NCBI RefSeq assembly: GCF_000283155.1
Contig: NW_004454166.1
Coordinates: forward strand, 9,494,662 to 9,558,661
Length of the DNA stretch: 64,000 nucleotides
Direction: 5' to 3'
From: Ceratotherium simum simum
Taxonomy: Eukaryota > Chordata > Mammalia > Perissodactyla > Rhinocerotidae
Shown here: piece after piece, positions 11,832 to 23,105 of the stretch
Layout of the letters: every line of letters begins with the position of its first letter
How positions within the stretch are numbered: position 1 is the stretch's first letter
Notes under the pieces: model-generated
Seen by the model: the letters and a program-made list of their open reading frames with translations, nothing else
What the model was told of the DNA's origin: nothing
Database searches by the model: none
Program-made: the position numbers and the translations under genes

Positions 11832-12030
11832 TTTTATTTATTCAGTTTTTTCCCCCCAAACCCCCAGTAGATAGTTGTACGTCATAGGTTCACATCCTTC
11901 TAGTTGCTGTACGTGGGACTCGGCCTCACGTTGGACGGAGAAGTGGTGCCTCGGGGCACTCCCGGGATCCGAACCCGGGCCGCCAGCATCAGAGTGCGCG
12001 CACTTAACCGCTAAGCCACGGAGCCGGCCC
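11804..12030 (-). mobile_element. ERE SINE (ERE1-like)
   Basis: A long poly-T is followed by TTTATTTATTC and an otherwise complete ERE1-like body with intact B box (GGATCCGAACCCGGG). The head variant GGACGGAGAAGTGGTGCC recurs in the copy at 31532. The TSD CCCCTAAAGCTTTTT is exact over 15 bp at 11789-11803 and 12031-12045. Confidence 0.94.
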
Positions 12031-12045
12031 CCCCTAAAGCTTTTT

Positions 12046-12775
12046 AAGTTTAAAAGTTCCTTTGTGCAAATTAAAATTCCAATTAGTTACTATTTTTTCA
12101 CCCATCAGATTGGCAAAAATCGAAAGACTAATAACACATTGTAGCCAAGAGTGTGGAAAAATGTGCACTTTCATACATTGCAGTAGGCAGGACAAAACAG
12201 CACAACCTCTGTGTAGCATAATTTGACAAGATCTATCAAAATTTTAAATGTACAAATCCTTTTACTAGTAATTTAGCTTACAGATATACCCCCATATGTT
12301 GAAATAATATATGTATAAGGATATTTATTGCAGCATTGTTTATAATACCAAAAGCTTGTAAACAACATACATATCAGTTAAACTGAAACTGGTCAAATAA
12401 CATGTGACACATGCAGACAATGGATGCTATGCAACATTTAACAAGAATAAGGCAGCTCGTATACCAAGATAGAAATATCTCCAAAATACATTGTTAAAAA
12501 AAATTCAGGTGTTGTGCATGAATACTAAGCTACCATTTGTGGGGGTGGGGGGGTGGGGGAACACATATGTATGCGTTTCAAAATGCAAAGACAATCTCTG
12601 AATGCACACACCAGGGACAGGTAACAGTGGTATCTCTGGAGAGAAAAACTGGGCAGATAGCAGACTGGGGCAGGGTGTGGGGGACTTACTTCACTTTCAC
12701 ACACTGTACCTTTGAATTTTTTTCCTGTGCATGATTTATCTATTAAAAATAATAAGCTAACACTTAAAAAAAAGA
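12046..12775 (+). mobile_element. Old L1 3' end (L1M type)
   Basis: CACCCATCAGATTGGCAAAAATC, TTATTGCAGCATTGTTTATAATACC and the GCTATGCAACATTTAACAAG block mark the end of ORF2 and the 3' UTR. It ends A-rich near 12775. A G-rich tract lies at 12537-12560. Confidence 0.85.
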
Positions 12776-13116
12776 AAACACAGTGTGGAACTATGTATAA
12801 TTTCGAGTGGGAAGGCTGGGTTCAAGCTGCTATTTACTGCCAGGATGATCTCAAATAAGTGATTTCCCTCTCTGAGTGTTTGTTTCTTTGGAGAAATATA
12901 GGGATAATATAATATTCTTGGGAGGACAGTTGAGATATTGGATATGATATTGCTTATAAGTAATAAAATGTTCCCGTGTGTCTAAGTATAAAGCAGGGGA
13001 AAACCCAGCTGCCCCCAGATGGGGGCATTACGCAGACTGGAACTGAGACGCACACCTTGGGTTGATGTCACAAAGGGTCTTGGAAGTTTAAGAGCAGAAC
13101 ATGTGACACTGCAGTG

Positions 13117-13255
13117 GTTCCAAACCTTGCTACTATATTGAGATGAAATGGGGAGCTTTGTGAGAAATTCTGTCTCCCACCCATTCAAGTTAATGGGTCT
13201 GCACAACGCCTGCTCCATCAGGTGATGAGTGTGCATCCAGGTCTCCGAACCACTA
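13117..13255 (+). mobile_element. Short hAT/Charlie-type MITE relic
   Basis: CAGTGGTTCCAAACCTTGC at the left end and GTCTCCGAACCACTAAG at the right end are inverted terminal sequences of the Charlie type. It is about 140 bp, probably internally deleted. Confidence 0.65.
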
Positions 13256-13267
13256 AGAGAGTGGCAG

Positions 13268-13385
13268 GAGCCTTACACAGTTAGTCATGGAATGTAGGTT
13301 CACACCCGGTTCTTGCCGAGACTGTGTAACCTTGGGCAAGGTAATTCACCTTTCTGGGCCTTAGTACCCTCAGCAGTATAAGTAG
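13268..13385 (+). mobile_element. MIR SINE fragment
   Basis: GACTGTGTAACCTTGGGCAAGGTAATTCACCTTTCTGGGCC is the MIR core. Confidence 0.78.
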
Positions 13386-13784
13386 CAAGTTAAATGTCCA
13401 TATCCTTTTACCAGCTGTAATCTCTGAAGAGCTTTATGGTCTGAATGTCCTGGGATTCTCATTCCTGTCCGCTGGTGCCACCTATGAAGAAATCCCTGTC
13501 CAGGACAGTTGGGAGATCTAAGAGGGGACAGAGACTGTGTGCTAATGGTATAAATAGGAATGCTCCTAAGATTCAGCACTGACAAAAAGGGCAGTGCCAG
13601 GTATCTGGAGATGCTGCTCTGATGGGCAGTAGAAGCAGCTATGAGCCATTTTAGCACTACATGGAACTTTGTATTTCAATTCACCTGAACCCGATTCTAT
13701 CTAGAAATCTTAACAGCTGGGCAACCTTATTAAAAGTCATGGATCAACCTCCCCTGCCCATTCTTGGTTAATGATCTAATCTTT
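13386..13784. other. No recognised feature
   Basis: A 95-codon minus frame at 13370-13657 has no recognised similarity. Confidence 0.4.
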
Positions 13785-13799
13785 AAAACTCTGGCTCTG

Positions 13800-14010
13800 G
13801 GCTGGCCCCGTGGCTTAGCGGTTGGGTGCCCGCGCTCGGCTGCTGGTGGCCCGGGTTTGGATCCCGGGCGTGCACTGACGCACTGCTTCTCCAGCCATGC
13901 TGAGGCCGTGTCCCACATGCAGCAACTAGAAGGATGTGCAGCTATGGCATACAGCAACCTACTGGGGCTTTGGGGGAAAATAAATAAATAAATAAAATCT
14001 TTAAAAAAAT
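13800..14010 (+). mobile_element. ERE SINE (ERE1-like)
   Basis: The body is complete, from GCTGGCCCCGTGGCTTAG to the AAATAAATAAAATC tail. The B box carries a change (GGTTTGGATCC). The TSD AAAACTCTGGCTCTG is exact over 15 bp at 13785-13799 and 14011-14025. Confidence 0.94.
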
Positions 14011-14191
14011 AAAACTCTGGCTCTGAAACTGAATTGGTTAAGGATAATATGCCATTGACTCATTCATTTATTTATTTAATACTTAATATCCAAATATTTG
14101 TTGAGCACTTACAATTTTCCAGCTACCTGTGTCCATGCCTGCAAAGAATTATAAGTGTGAATAACATTCTCTACTAATCAAGAAGTAAAAT

Positions 14192-15140
14192 AATGTAGGC
14201 ATACAGATGGCCAAGAGGTACATAAAAAGATGCTCAACATCACTAATCATCAGGGAAATGCAAATCAAAACCACAGTGAGATATCACCTCACACCTGCTA
14301 GAATGGTGATTATCAAAAAAACAAGAAATAAGTGTAAGGATATGGAGAAAAGGGAACTCTTGTACACTGTTGGTGGGAATGTAAATTGGTACAGTCACTA
14401 TGGAAAACAGTATGGAGGTTCCTCAAAAAATTAAAAATAGAACTACCATATGATCTAGCAATTCCATTTCTGATATTTATCTGAAGAAAACAAAAACATT
14501 AACTCAAAAAGATATATGCACCCCCATATTTATTACAAGCATTATTTACAATAGCCAAGATATGGAAACAACCTAAGTGTCTATCGATGGATGAATGGAT
14601 AAAGAAGATATGGTATATATATACACTGGAATACTATTCAGCCATTAAAAAGAATGAAATCTTGCTACTTGCAACAACATGGAGGGACCTTGATGGCATC
14701 TGTGAAGAAGTGAAATAACTCAGATAGAGGAAAATACCATATGATCTCACTTATATGTGAAATCTGAGGGAAAAAAATAACGAGCTCATAGATACAGAGA
14801 ATGGATTGGTGGTTGCCAGGGGGGTGGACAAAATGGGTGAAGGGGGTCAAAAGGTACAAACTTCCAGTTATAAAATAATAAGTCATGGGGATGTAATGTA
14901 CAGCATGGCAACTATAGTTAATAATACTGTACTGCATATTTGAAAGTTGCTAAGAGAGACCTTAAAAGTTCTCATCACAAGAAAAAAAAGTTTTAACTAT
15001 GTACGGTGATGGACATTAACTAGACTTATTGTGGTGATCATTTTGCGATATACACAAATATCAAATCATTATGTTGTACACGTGAAACTAATATAAAGTT
15101 ATATGTCAACTGTACCTCAATTTAAAAAAATCTTTTTAAA
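14192..15140 (+). mobile_element. 5'-truncated L1 (ORF2 C-terminus and 3' UTR)
   Basis: It begins inside the ORF2 C-terminal coding part ([20 protein letters not shown] at 14207), passes through the GAATACTATTCAGCCATTAAAAAG block and the 3' UTR, and ends in an A-rich tail. The TSD AAGAAGTAAAAT is exact over 12 bp at 14180-14191 and 15141-15152. It is inactive. Confidence 0.92.
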
Positions 15141-15152
15141 AAGAAGTAAAAT

Positions 15153-16157
15153 GCTGCTGATATTTATTCAGCCACAGGTTCTCTTTGGGAGAACCATTGC
15201 TTTTGACTGTAAGAAAACTATATGGGAAGGGTTAAAAAGCATGCAGCTTCTAGAACTAAAACCAGGAGCTCCAACAATGTCCTTGAGCTGCCCGCCTCTC
15301 CTTCCACCTCTCAGCTCTACTTTGGCCTTGTTCTCTCCTGCAGCGGAAAGAGCCACAATGGCTTCTGCAGCTGGTGCTTACATCATCCACATAGCCTGCA
15401 CCTCAGAAGAAGACACTTCTGACTTGCCTGATAGCTCCAAGAAAAAACTTCCAGTTTGGGTCATGTGCCTGCCTCTGAACCAATCATTGTGACCAAAGGG
15501 ATGTAATTGCCTGATTGGCCAAACTTGGGCCTGGGGTGAGCTAAGCCCCACCCAAACAACGTGGAAAGGGGGAACCAAAAAGCTGTGTACCATCAATAGT
15601 CAGGCTGGGTGTGGAAAAGGAGAGAGATGAGGAATAGCAGCTTTCACAAGGAAAAAGCAGCCAGCCTGAGTCCACTGGTCTGGGGGTGTAGGAATTAAAA
15701 GGCAGCATTGCAGGGCCTGAAAATTGATCTCAGAGCTGAATGAAAAAATCATTGTGGTTCCATAGCAGCGTTAAGCACCACACACTTTAAATTCGCAGAT
15801 AGTCTCTCAGGGCATCTAATGTGGGGCCCAGAGCAAAGCTATGGACCACTACAAGCAGCCACAGGGATACATCAAGCAGTCTTTCTCGAAGTTGACAGAT
15901 GCAATCTTCTCTTTTGCTTCAGACCCTGAGTCTTAACCACAATTTGCCATCACCTCAGCCATTGATTGCTTCTCAAAATTTCCCCCTGTCCAACACATCT
16001 GAAGGAAATGATACACTTCTATCTGTAAAATGGCTATTATATCAGTGATTTGGGAGGGAAAAGATGGTAAGATTTTTCAGAGGTAAAAGGCATGCCCTAG
16101 GCTGCTGTGGCAGGGATATAAGGATGCTGAGGAGAGGGAAGAGAGAATTAAATTTTT
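15153..16157. other. Old repeat remnant and unrecognised sequence
   Basis: 15340-15570 resembles an old MER-type repeat (AACCAATCATTGTGACC, then GATGTAATTGCCTGATTGG). The rest is unrecognised, and frames of up to 129 codons here show no domain. Confidence 0.4.
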
Positions 16158-16169
16158 AAAAAGACCCAG

Positions 16170-16502
16170 GGTGGGCCGGCCCCATGGCTTAGCGGTTAAG
16201 TGCACGCGCTCCGCTGCTGGCAGCCTGGGTTCGGATTCTCCGGCCATGCCAAGGCCGTGTCCCACGTACAGCAACTAGAAGGATGTGCAACTATGACATA
16301 CAACTATCTAGTGGGGGGCTTTGGGGGGTGGGGAAAGGAGGCGGATTGGCAATGGATGTTAGCTCAGAGCCGGTCTTCCTCAGCAAAAANNNNNNNNNNN
16401 NNNNNNNNNNNNNNNNNNNNNNNNNNNNNNNNNNNNNNNNNNNNNNNNNNNNNNNNNNNNNNNNNNNNNNNNNNNNNNNNNNNNNNNNNAAAAAAAAAAA
16501 AA
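16170..16502 (+). mobile_element. ERE SINE, composite type, with internal deletion and assembly gap
   Basis: The ERE head is followed by the CAACTAGAAGGATG segment and one CTTCCTCAGC module. About 25 bases just after the B box (between TTCGGAT and TCTCCGGCC) are missing compared with sibling copies. A 100-N gap sits in the A tail. The TSD AAAAAGACCCAG is at 16158-16169 and 16503-16514. Confidence 0.9.
16390..16489. other. Assembly gap (100 N)
   Basis: Exactly 100 N, the usual placeholder for a gap of unknown length. It is flanked by A runs on both sides within an ERE tail, so the missing sequence is probably only part of the poly(A). Confidence 0.97.
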
Positions 16503-16689
16503 AAAAAGACCCAGTGATTCTGCTATACCCAGTTAGGAAGGCATTCCTCCCTCTCCCCTATGTTGCAATTGAGAATCAACATTGTTCTAAATACAGAATA
16601 TTAACCCTGTGAGTTATCTCCCATGACACTACCCACCTACTCATGGCAATTGCCAACAATGCAGCCACTCATAACACAATCCAAATCTC

Positions 16690-16915
16690 AATACGTCCAA
16701 TACATCCAACATATCCCGTGGATGGGGACACTTGCAAACACAATGTTAAATTTCTTAACATTATGCCCACCCTCTGACCCCGTAAGTCTACTTCTTGGAA
16801 TTAACTCTAAAAGAAATGGAAATAATTCTATTATTATCCACAGAAAGAGCTTTATAGATAAGATTTTCATTAATGATTTACATATAATAATGAAAAAATG
16901 AAGCAGACTAAATTC
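16690..16915 (+). mobile_element. Old L1 fragment
   Basis: GACCCCGTAAGTCTACTTCTTGGAATTAACTC and GAAAGAGCTTTATAGATAAG resemble the end of ORF2 in old L1M elements. It is diverged. Confidence 0.6.
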
Positions 16916-16929
16916 CTAGGAAGAAAATG

Positions 16930-17085
16930 ATGATAGCTGCTAACTGATTAAACACTAACCATGCATCAGGCTCTCTGCTCATCAACTCATCTAACCGGTT
17001 TAATTCTCACAACAATCCAGTGAGGTTCGTATTATTTTTATTTTATATATTTATTATTTTACAATTAGGAATTCAAGGCACATTG
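16930..17085 (-). mobile_element. MIR SINE
   Basis: ACTAACCATGCATCAGGCTC, TTTAATTCTCACAACAATCC and TGAGGTTCGTATTATT fit the antisense MIR 3' part. It separates two L1 pieces. Confidence 0.68.
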
Positions 17086-17099
17086 TAGCAAATACAGAT

Positions 17100-17535
17100 T
17101 TCAGTTTTATGCAGTGATTAAACGTAATAATTACAAAGAGCTTGTAATAACAAAAATTATTAGGTAGAAATATTAAGTGGAAAAATAAATAGATGGTATA
17201 ATATCAATTACATACTAAAAGGGACTTGAAAATATATTAAAGTATTACCAATGGCTGTCCTTGGATGGTGAATTACCTTCTTCTGTGTAATTTTCTATAT
17301 TCTCTAAACTGTCTATAATGAGCATGATTGATTTTTAATATTAGTAAAAATAAAACAAATTGTTGAAAAGTTAACTTCACGGACACTAAAGTGTTACAGT
17401 GAATATCCCTGGGTGGGTGGAATTGTGGGTTTTGTTCTTCTTTGTGGTTTCTTATTTTCTGGCAATAAATATCCATTGTTTGAGAAAAGAGAAATAATAA
17501 TAAAAGAAACATAATTAAAAAATTAAAAAAAAAAG
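17100..17535 (+). mobile_element. Old L1 3' end
   Basis: AGAAATATTAAGTGGAAAAATAAATAG, GGTATAATATCAATTACATAC and CTATAATGAGCATGATTGATTTTTAATA are old L1 3' UTR blocks. It ends in an A-rich run. Confidence 0.72.
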
Positions 17536-18019
17536 TCACTTGAGACTCTATAAATCCAACAATTCATTCAAAAGTTTCCTTCCCCATCCCCTTTGCCATC
17601 CACCTCTTTGTAACTTAATAGACCATCATCAGTTTTTGCCTCATAGAAAGTCATCCCTTGCAGCACTGTAAGCCACAAACAGCAGGAAGTCACATTCACT
17701 GAGCCATGCATTTGCAAAATGCATGAAGTCAGGAGTTGGTGTGAGCCATAACCGTGGTCTGCAGAAATGTTTTACCAGTGCATCATAAATGTGGGTGGTA
17801 TGACTGAGGACAAAGAAACTTTCAAGTCTTTTGAAAAAGAAGAGTATTCAACTTTCAGAAGCGAACAACATAGAGGATTTAAAAGATTCTGGAAATAAGA
17901 ATCTTCCATAAGATCTCCCCATTCCCAGCCAGTGAGGTGCAGTTTTTGTGGCACAGGAAAGGGCAGATCCTGGGGTCACACAGTCATTTATACCACCAAG
18001 AAACAGGTAGATCTTCCTC

Positions 18020-18720
18020 CCACACTCCCTCCTCAATATGACCACCTTAGCCCAAGCACTGGTCATCTCTCACCTGGATTACCATGTCCTCCTCACCAGT
18101 CTCAACACTTCCACTCTTTCTTCTCTCTAACCTTTTCCTCACAGAAAAGCCAAAGTGATTATTTAAAATCATAAATAGACCATTTCACCCCCCGCTTAAA
18201 CCTTTAATGGCCATCCCATTCCATGGCAAATAAAATGCATACTCTTGTCCCTGGTCTAGGAAATCCCAGAGGGTCTGAGCTGCCTTCTCTCCACCCTCAT
18301 CCTGGGCCACTCTGACTTCACCAGCTTCCCTGTAGCCCCATGGGAGTCCTTCTGGTTCCTCGCGTATGGCAAGCTTTTTCCCACTACAGAGCCTTCAAAC
18401 CAGCTGTGGCCTCTGCTGGAAGAACTCTGCCTTCTCTTTTCAGATAAATGTCAGCTCCTTTGAAAGGCCTTTCTGACCACCCAATCTAAGCAGCTCTCCT
18501 CCTCCTGACTCTGCCCTCAATATTCTCTACCATTGCACCCAATCATTTCCTTCATAGCACTTGTCACCATTTGTAACTATGCATTTCTACCTTGTTTTGT
18601 TTACTTGTTTATTGTCTGCCATCCAGAGGGTAAGCCCCATAGATGGCGTACTTACCATTGTATTACTTCCCAGTGTGATTCTAGAGTAATGCCTGGCACT
18701 TAGTAGGCCCTCCCCCCACC
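18020..18720 (-). mobile_element. L2 LINE (antisense), long copy
   Basis: CACTGGTCATCTCTCACCTGGATTAC, CACTCTGACTTCACCAGC, GGCCTTTCTGACCACCC and AATGCCTGGCACTTAGTAGG give the full order of an antisense L2 3' half, about 700 bp. Confidence 0.88.
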
Positions 18721-18754
18721 AAAAAAAAAACCCTTGTTGAATGAATGAATGAAC

Positions 18755-18905
18755 TCAGGTCTACCATTTATTCATTATGTGTCCTTGCACAGTTCACTTA
18801 ACCTCTCTAGGACTCAGTTTCTTCACCTGTACAATAAGAATACTACTACCTATCTATGGAAAAATGCTTGTAAAATGTCTGGCACAGTATCTGTACAGAG
18901 CAGGC
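18755..18905 (+). mobile_element. MIR SINE
   Basis: CACAGTTCACTTAACCTCTC, TCAGTTTCTTCACCTGTAC and AATGTCTGGCACAGTATC give MIR core and 3' end. Confidence 0.82.
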
Positions 18906-19130
18906 TCTCCTGAAATTATGGCTCTCATAATTTTGCTCTCGTGAAGGTTATGGGCTGGGAAGTTCATAGAAATTCCACTTTATCTTGTGAACTGATAGGC
19001 AAAACTTGTTCCTCTAATTGGTGATGTTGAAAAAAAAAAAAAGCACAGTGCCAGGCACAGAATGGATGCTTGATAAATATCTGATCAATGAATCAACTGT
19101 AAGCTAAAAACTTTAAAATTTTAACCTTTA

Positions 19131-19319
19131 TTTATTTATTTATTTTTTAGGAAGATCAGCCCTGAGCTAACATCCATGCCCATCTTCCTCCACTTTATGT
19201 GTGACACCACCACAGCATGGCCTGACAAGCGGTGCGTCGGTGCGTGCCCGGGGTCCGAACCCCGGGCCGCCAGCAGCGGAGAGCGTGCACTTAACTGCTA
19301 CGCCACAGGGCCGGCCCCC
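19131..19319 (-). mobile_element. ERE SINE (older type, single tail module)
   Basis: A TTTATTTATT tail is followed by one AGGAAGATCAGCCCTGAGC module, the complement of the CACTTTATGTG segment, the B box and the head end. The TSD TAAAATTTTAACCTTTA is exact over 17 bp at 19114-19130 and 19320-19336, the joint longest in the window. Confidence 0.94.
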
Positions 19320-19337
19320 TAAAATTTTAACCTTTAA

Positions 19338-19465
19338 AAAGCTCACCATATGCATTGTTTACGATTTCAAAGTTGAATACAACTTAAATGTCAATCAATA
19401 GAAGAGTAGGTAAATTAGTCTAGTATATCCATACAATGGAACTGTGTCCCTACATAGATTGGGGC
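19338..19465 (+). mobile_element. Old L1 fragment
   Basis: AACTTAAATGTCAATCAATAG and GTATATCCATACAATGGAAC match the end of L1 ORF2. It is short, and an ERE cuts its 5' side. Confidence 0.65.
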
Positions 19466-19674
19466 ATAAAATCTATTAGTTTTTGGCATCTATAGACAAA
19501 ATCACCAAGGCATGAAGAAAAGAGGAACCTTAACAATAAACAAGTGAATTTACTTTAAGAAAACAAGAAGTACATTTTTGTACTGATATGTCCAGATTGG
19601 CTGTGAACCACCTTCAGATTTATAAAGGGAGCTTGGGTACAATGAGCATTATTCGAAGAATCAAGGCCTAGCTT

Positions 19675-19805
19675 CTCTCCTCTTGGCTCTGGCATTAAGA
19701 AGCTACTTGACCTTGGGTAGGTCCCTTCCTCTCTCTCAGCCTCATTTTATAAAATGAAAGGCTTGGACTAGATGATCCCTAAGGTTCTGCTGATTCTAGC
19801 ATCCT
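19675..19805 (+). mobile_element. MIR SINE
   Basis: CTACTTGACCTTGGGTAGGTCCC, CAGCCTCATTTTATAAAATG and CTAGATGATCCCTAAGGTTC are MIR blocks. Confidence 0.78.
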
Positions 19806-20234
19806 GCGAGTTTAACACATTATTTGCTATTCACAGCCCTCATTGTCAACCATCATTTCCTAATTAATAATGATGGTTTATCTACATTGCTTAACTTCAT
19901 GAAATAATCACTGATACTCTATCTGATGGTGGAGGAACCCAACTGGGGTCTTTAAATGCGGTAAACAAGGCATTACTCTGCCACCCTAATTTTTTATAAT
20001 CCAAAATGTATGTTTGCAATCTAGAGTATAAGCTCAAATGACTGTCTGTATAATTTAGACAGCCAAATTCAGAAATCTTAAATTTTCCAGGTTGATACTC
20101 TACAAGATAGTAATTCACCAGATAACTACCAGATAACTGCCAATTCTTACCAGTGATATTACATCATAATCTTTTTACTCCTAATATAGTAACAATTACC
20201 AAGTACTCAAACCATCACCTGTAACTTGTAGCAG

Positions 20235-20430
20235 TATAGAACGGTGCAAAGAACGCAGCTTCAATGTCAACCAGGATTGGGTTCAAAACCCAGCTCAAGT
20301 CTTAATTACTGTAAGATTTTGGGAAAGTCCCTTAACTCCATGAGCTTCTGTTTCCTGTAGAATGTCTCCTTCAAAGGGCTGTTGGGACTATATTAAGTGA
20401 CATTTATAAGGCACCAGCCTTATTGCCTGG
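20235..20430 (+). mobile_element. MIR SINE
   Basis: CAGGATTGGGTTCAAAACCCAGC, AAGTCCCTTAACTCCATGAGC and AAAGGGCTGTTGGGACTATATTAAG fit MIR head to tail. Confidence 0.78.
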
Positions 20431-20639
20431 TATGCAGTTTCCTTTTTCTATTGAAAACTGGGCTCTACTATGGTTTCCCTTTATGGAAAGGCAGATGGAA
20501 GCTCAGAGTAATGGTAGCCCTATCCCTGCCACAAACCAACTCCAGAGCCCAACACCTGAGAAGTCAGCATTTCCTGGTTCTAAATCTTAGTGTAGAACCA
20601 TCGTTGGTTTATACTCATGCTACAAGAAGAGTCATTCAT

Positions 20640-21295
20640 CTGTCTTACATTTCTGAGCACTTACTCTGAGCACTTAATCACTAATCTGGCTGCTGGGGAT
20701 TAAAATAGGAGTAAGATACTTTCCTTTAATGAAGCTACAGGTTAGTGAGGGAACACTAAAACACACACACATGCACACACAAACACACACACACAAAATG
20801 CAGCATGATAGATGGTATAAATGGAGGTATGATGAATACTCTGAGAACATTAAATCCTTCCTGAGTATTTGAGAAAGGCCTCACCGAGGAAGGACATTAA
20901 ACTGCTTCTTTGAGGATAAACAGGAATTCACTATATAAAGAAGGGAATTCTAGGTAGAGAAATAGTATTCTCAAGGCCACAAAAGCTCTAGTGACTAAAA
21001 TTGGGTGGGAGTAGTGTAGAGTGACACGTGGAATGCTGGGAAGTAAAACTGGAAAGGTGTGTATGATGAGGCAGATTGTGTCTTTAAAATAAATACTCTG
21101 AGAGCAGGGTATTTCCAGAATAGGAGCAGAAAGAAGGAACTACACCAGATAATTGCAGTAATCCAGGCCAAGTAAAAGGTCTGAACGTAAGCACTGGCAG
21201 TGGGAATGGAGAGAGGAAAATGGATTCAAGAAGCATTTAAGAGACAGAACAAACAGGATTTGTATTTGACTGTATTGTGTTTGCCTGTTTGCTTC
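20640..21295 (+). mobile_element. L2 LINE (sense), first part
   Basis: CTGGCTGCTGGGGATTAAAATAG, GAAAGGCCTCACCGAGG, CAAGGCCACAAAAGCTC and TTGCAGTAATCCAGGCCAAG follow L2 order over about 650 bp. A CA-rich microsatellite lies at 20760-20796. Confidence 0.8.
20760..20796. repeat. Imperfect CA microsatellite
   Basis: ACACACACACATGCACACACAAACACACACAC within the sense L2. Confidence 0.93.
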
Positions 21296-21418
21296 TTTTG
21301 CTGAACTGCACTGCTTATATTCATGGCCATAACTTAATCATATTTGTGTTTCCTGTTATGGCATAGTATCCTTACCAGTCAATGGTAAGGAAATGTCTAC
21401 TGAATGAATGGTGCAGGG
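21296..21418 (-). mobile_element. L2 3' end fragment (antisense) within the sense L2
   Basis: TCATGGCCATAACTTAATC, then TATGGCATAGTATCC and GGAAATGTCTACTGAATGAATG resemble an antisense L2 3' end, opposite in orientation to both neighbours. It is diverged. Confidence 0.45.
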
Positions 21419-21620
21419 TGAAGGAGAAGGAAGTGTTGAGGATGGCTGCAGATTTTTTAGCTTGCATATTTGGATGGCTGATTGAACTAAAAAAGTAAAA
21501 TACAAGAGGAAGAACAGCTTGGGGTAAGGAAAGGACTTGAGTCCAGTTTAGGACATGTATGACATAACTGTGGGACAACCCACATTTGGATATCTAGAGT
21601 TGGGACTCTAGAGAGAGGCA
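21419..21620 (+). mobile_element. L2 LINE (sense), continuation
   Basis: GTGTTGAGGATGGCTGCAGATTTTTTAGC and GTTTAGGACATGTATGAC with CATTTGGATATCTAGAGTTGG fit the L2 segment following the piece that ends near 21290. Confidence 0.6.
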
Positions 21621-21639
21621 TGGACTAGTAAATTGGTTT

Positions 21640-22715
21640 GGGAATTATGGGAGAGGGCAATGCTCAGGGAATGGGGCAAAGAAATCAGACCTCCCATGAA
21701 CAGATGGAAATTTGAGTCTCTCTTACTAGACTTTCCAAGCTCTCCTCTTTTTTTTTACTACCTACCTGTGCTCTTCCTCCTACCCTTATCGGGGTACCAG
21801 CTCAACCCTCCTTGGATGCCTTCAGACTCAAATTCCCAACGTGGATCTCAGGAGAAACAACCCAATCAATCCTGCAAGGCTTCTATAACTCTCTCTTCTT
21901 ACTCATGATCCAGTCATTATAAATTCTTGATATGATAGAAGACTTACATCCATCCCCTCCACCACTCCTTTCCATCCTTAGCACTCCCATGGTTTTCCAG
22001 TTGATTAAGAAACTCACAAGGCATAACACAAGAAAGAGAACTGGGAAGCCCAGTTTCACAAGAGTAGAAATCATAAGTTGTCCGGAACAGCAAAATATAC
22101 ACTCTAAAACTTCCTATACAGAAGCAGGAAAATTGATGTTCAATGGCAATAACAATAAAAGGGTAATAGATCATCAATGGCCCACTACTCCACTCTCCCT
22201 GATCAATCAAAAATTAGCCTCCGACTTCAAGCACTCTCAGAGATCTCAACTTTGATATAAAAAGTAAGATGATTTAACCTTGTCAATTATAGGTTTCCAT
22301 GTGATTCTCTAGCTCATAAAAATAATATGACTTTACATTTACCAGAGAACATTTTATTTCAGCAAAAATCATATTGCTTTAATAAATTTATTCCACTGTA
22401 CCTCAAACCATCTCTTGCTGGCAAAGAAAGAGCATAGGTGGTTATCTCTAATCCTGTTGGACAAACCTAGCCACAGAGTTATCAAACAGTGGTCTAGGTT
22501 GCATATCAAGACAGCACGAGATTAATATCTCAAAACTCAAATCAGAGGCTGAACACCTGGTTCAATACTTTGCCCACTAAGCCAGGCTGCCTTCTGTCTT
22601 CCAGTGTTCCTAAGCAACTACCACCCATAAAAATCATCTTAAAAGAGTCTTTTGATTAGAAGAAAGAAAGAAAAAAAAGACCCTTTAAGAATCTTAAAGA
22701 AAAGGAATCTAAACA
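21640..22715. other. No recognised gene or repeat
   Basis: Overlapping frames of 60-107 codons on both strands without family similarity. AT-rich in the second half. Confidence 0.45.
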
Positions 22716-22719
22716 TCTA

Positions 22720-22805
22720 TGATTAGGAAGCCAAGACCCAGACAGGTTAGGTGATTTGTCCAAAGTCATACAGATATTGAGAAACAGAGCTAGGTATAAG
22801 CACTG
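22720..22805 (-). mobile_element. MIR SINE fragment
   Basis: CCAGACAGGTTAGGTGATTTGTCCAAAGTCATACAG is the antisense MIR core. Confidence 0.72.
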
Positions 22806-22859
22806 AACTTTTAATTCATTTTGCAAACATTGTGGCTCTTGCTATTTTTATAAAAATCA

Positions 22860-23105
22860 TAATAATGCTTAACATTTACTAACTGTGTATAAGTATGTAT
22901 TAAATTGCCAAACAGTTGATCTAAGCATTTCTATGCATTAATTTATTTAATCCTATGATTATACTCATTTGACTGATGAAGACACTGAGTATTAGAATAG
23001 GGTAAATAATTTGCTTAAAGCTACATAGCTAGTTAAGTAAAGGAGACAGAATTTGAATCCAGGTCTGTATGATTAAGTCCAAGTTCTTCACCACTATGAA
23101 ATGCT
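22860..23105 (-). mobile_element. MIR SINE
   Basis: ATTAATTTATTTAATCCTATG, TTTGACTGATGAAGACACTGAG, GCTACATAGCTAGTTAAG and TTTGAATCCAGGTCTG give nearly the whole antisense MIR. Confidence 0.8.
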
